A DNA stretch of 7,272 nt, taken from Bradyrhizobium sp. Lineage in GTDB: Bacteria; Pseudomonadota; Alphaproteobacteria; Rhizobiales; Xanthobacteraceae. Every line of letters begins with the position of its first letter. Position 1 is the first letter of the stretch. Where the stretch lies: contig JACDAG010000432.1 of the NCBI GenBank assembly GCA_013695565.1, positions 1-7,272 on the forward strand, read 5' to 3'. Made by a program: the position numbers and the translations under genes. The notes beneath the pieces were generated by a model. That model did no database searches, was not told where the DNA came from, and saw only the letters and a list, made by a program, of their open reading frames with translations. Positions 6,113 through 7,272 of the stretch are shown here, one piece after another.

Positions 6113-6535
6113 ATGACCAGATTTCATCGCTTCATTTCCCGATCCGCACCCTTTTCCCGCTTTTCGACCCTGCGTTGGCTTCCCTTGTTCGCGGTGCTCG
6201 CCGCGGCCACCGTGGTGCCCTCCACCGCCGACGCGGCCAGAGCCTCGGGCGCCTATAACGGCACCTGGAACGTGGTTTTCGCCACCACGCGCGGCAATTG
6301 CAGCTCCGGCTATAGCGTCCCCTTCCAGGTTAAGGGAACCCGGGTGTCTTCGGCCGGCGGGGGCAGGGTCTCCGGCTCGGTCGGCCGTGGCGGCGCGGTT
6401 GCCGTCAACGTCTCGGTGGGCGCCTCCAAGGCCAATGGCGGCGGCCAGCTCGCCGGCACCAGCGGCACCGGTTCGTGGAGCGGCGTCATCACCGGCGATC
6501 GCTGCAGCGGCACCTGGCAGGCCACGCGAAGCTGA
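6113..6535 (+). CDS. Small secreted protein of unknown function
   Basis: A 140-residue protein I cannot assign to a named family. It has a Sec-type signal peptide: a basic N-terminus with several Arg residues (1-21), a hydrophobic core LPLFAVLAAATVVP (23-36), and a probable cleavage after Ala39-Asp40-Ala41. The mature part of about 99 residues is Gly/Ser/Val-rich with alternating small and hydrophobic residues, which suggests a small beta-barrel or beta-sandwich. NGTW (49-52) near its start and SGTW (132-135) near its end echo each other. Only two cysteines remain (63 and 131), so one disulfide tying the two ends together is plausible in the periplasm. It diverges from rpmI and precedes the oxidoreductase gene by 64 bases on the same strand; no function follows from that. 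Being a real gene is well supported by the signal peptide, ribosome site and codon pattern. Confidence 0.8.
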   Translation: MTRFHRFISRSAPFSRFSTLRWLPLFAVLAAATVVPSTADAARASGAYNGTWNVVFATTRGNCSSGYSVPFQVKGTRVSSAGGGRVSGSVGRGGAVAVNVSVGASKANGGGQLAGTSGTGSWSGVITGDRCSGTWQATRS

Positions 6536-6587
6536 TCTTTGCCGTATCCGCCGCATTGGCTGTAGCTTGACGAGACGCGGCTCGACC

Positions 6588-6593
6588 AAGGGA
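6588..6593 (+). promoter_or_regulatory. Shine-Dalgarno of the Gfo/Idh/MocA gene
   Basis: AAGGGA is 6 nt upstream of the ATG at 6600. It fixes that codon as the start and places the dinucleotide-binding motif at the very N-terminus, as expected for the family. Confidence 0.65.
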
Positions 6594-6599
6594 CACCTG

Positions 6600-7272
6600 A
6601 TGCTCGGAGTTGGCATTCTGGGCGCCGGATTTTTCGGCGCTTTTCACGCGCGTGCGATTGCATCCCTGCCGGACACCCGCATCGTCGCGGTGTGCGCCGA
6701 GGAACTGGCACTGGCCGAAGCTTTCACCGCGGAACATGGCGGCAAGCCCTACGGCGATTGGCGCGCGATGCTCGACGACAAATCCGTCGATGCCGTCGCG
6801 ATCACGGCACCACATCATTTGCATTGTCAGCTGGCGGTGGCGGCGCTGGAAGCCGGCAAGCATGTCTTGCTGGAAAAGCCGATGGCGCTGTCGGTCGCCG
6901 AATGCAGTCGCATCATGGCGTCCGCTGAAGCAAGCCGCTGCAAGCTGATGGTCGGGCAGATCATGCACTTCGTTTGGCCCTGCCTCGTGGCGCGCGAGAT
7001 CCTGGATCGCGGCGAACTCGGCAAGCCCGTCATGGGGTCGAGTTCGCTGCAGAAAATCTGGATGGAGCCGAACCGCCGTGGCTGGCACCTCGATCCCTTA
7101 ACCGGCGGCGGCATGCTGATGACCGCCGGAATCCACGCGCTGGACCAGTTGGTGTGGCTGATGAATGGCCGGGTCGGATCGGTTTCGGCCGCGGTCAGCA
7201 CGTCGTTTCACGATCAGAAGGCCGATGACAGCGCCATGATGCTGCTGCGCTTTACCGCCGGGCGGTTCGGTC
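6600..7272 (+). CDS. Gfo/Idh/MocA family NAD(P)-dependent oxidoreductase, 5' part
   Basis: The open frame starts at the ATG at 6600 and runs off the right edge after 224 complete codons; family members are usually about 330-390 residues, so the C-terminal third is missing. The N-terminal Rossmann fold begins MLGVGILGAGFFGAFHARAI with the nucleotide-binding GxGxxG at residues 8-13. LEKPMALSVAEC (91-102) contains the family's EKP motif, with Lys93 typically at the active site. GIHALDQ (177-183) supplies the His179 and Asp182 of the GxHxxD catalytic motif in the C-terminal domain. Members oxidise or reduce sugars, inositols and related polyols or imines with NAD(P); the substrate cannot be told. 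It lies 64 bases after the secreted-protein gene on the same strand. Confidence 0.93.
   Translation, partial: MLGVGILGAGFFGAFHARAIASLPDTRIVAVCAEELALAEAFTAEHGGKPYGDWRAMLDDKSVDAVAITAPHHLHCQLAVAALEAGKHVLLEKPMALSVAECSRIMASAEASRCKLMVGQIMHFVWPCLVAREILDRGELGKPVMGSSSLQKIWMEPNRRGWHLDPLTGGGMLMTAGIHALDQLVWLMNGRVGSVSAAVSTSFHDQKADDSAMMLLRFTAGRFG

Overview
The window looks like chromosome from a high-GC alphaproteobacterium of the Bradyrhizobium/Rhodopseudomonas group. This rests on the protein types, the rpmI-rplT-pheS-pheT gene order, and dispersed palindromic repeats of the kinds I associate with these genomes. No species can be named from the sequence alone.

Layout. From 5846 down to 892 on the minus strand runs a translation operon: rpmI (L35), rplT (L20), pheS (PheRS alpha) and pheT (PheRS beta). 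A DUF559-family PD-(D/E)XK nuclease-like gene is wedged between pheS and pheT. A TauE/SafE-type (TSUP) membrane permease follows pheT on the same strand after 73 bp. On the plus strand, diverging from rpmI, are a small secreted protein of unknown function (6113-6535) and the first 224 codons of a Gfo/Idh/MocA-type oxidoreductase (from 6600) that runs off the right edge.

How the genes work together. L35 and L20 are large-subunit ribosomal proteins. PheS and PheT form the (alpha-beta)2 phenylalanyl-tRNA synthetase. Co-transcription probably starts at a candidate promoter near 6010-6038. The transcript would then cross a terminator-like hairpin just upstream of the rpmI Shine-Dalgarno. That hairpin has no upstream gene to serve on either strand, so it is a candidate attenuator.

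Most notable region. The DUF559 gene is bracketed by three copies of one GC-rich palindromic repeat (3334-3380, 3763-3806, 3879-3926). It is A+T-richer than pheT (58% versus 69% GC in hand-counted 300-base blocks). Its C-terminal tail is translated from one of the repeats, and its stop overlaps the pheT start as ATGA. It looks like an acquired nuclease-plus-repeat cassette that settled inside an essential operon without breaking translation of pheT. A different repeat lies in the rplT-pheS gap (5078-5170); its two arms are hairpins with compensatory base-pair differences. A third repeat type lies at 7-36, after the permease. No gene-free stretch exceeds 300 bases; the longest is the 266-base divergent region 5847-6112.
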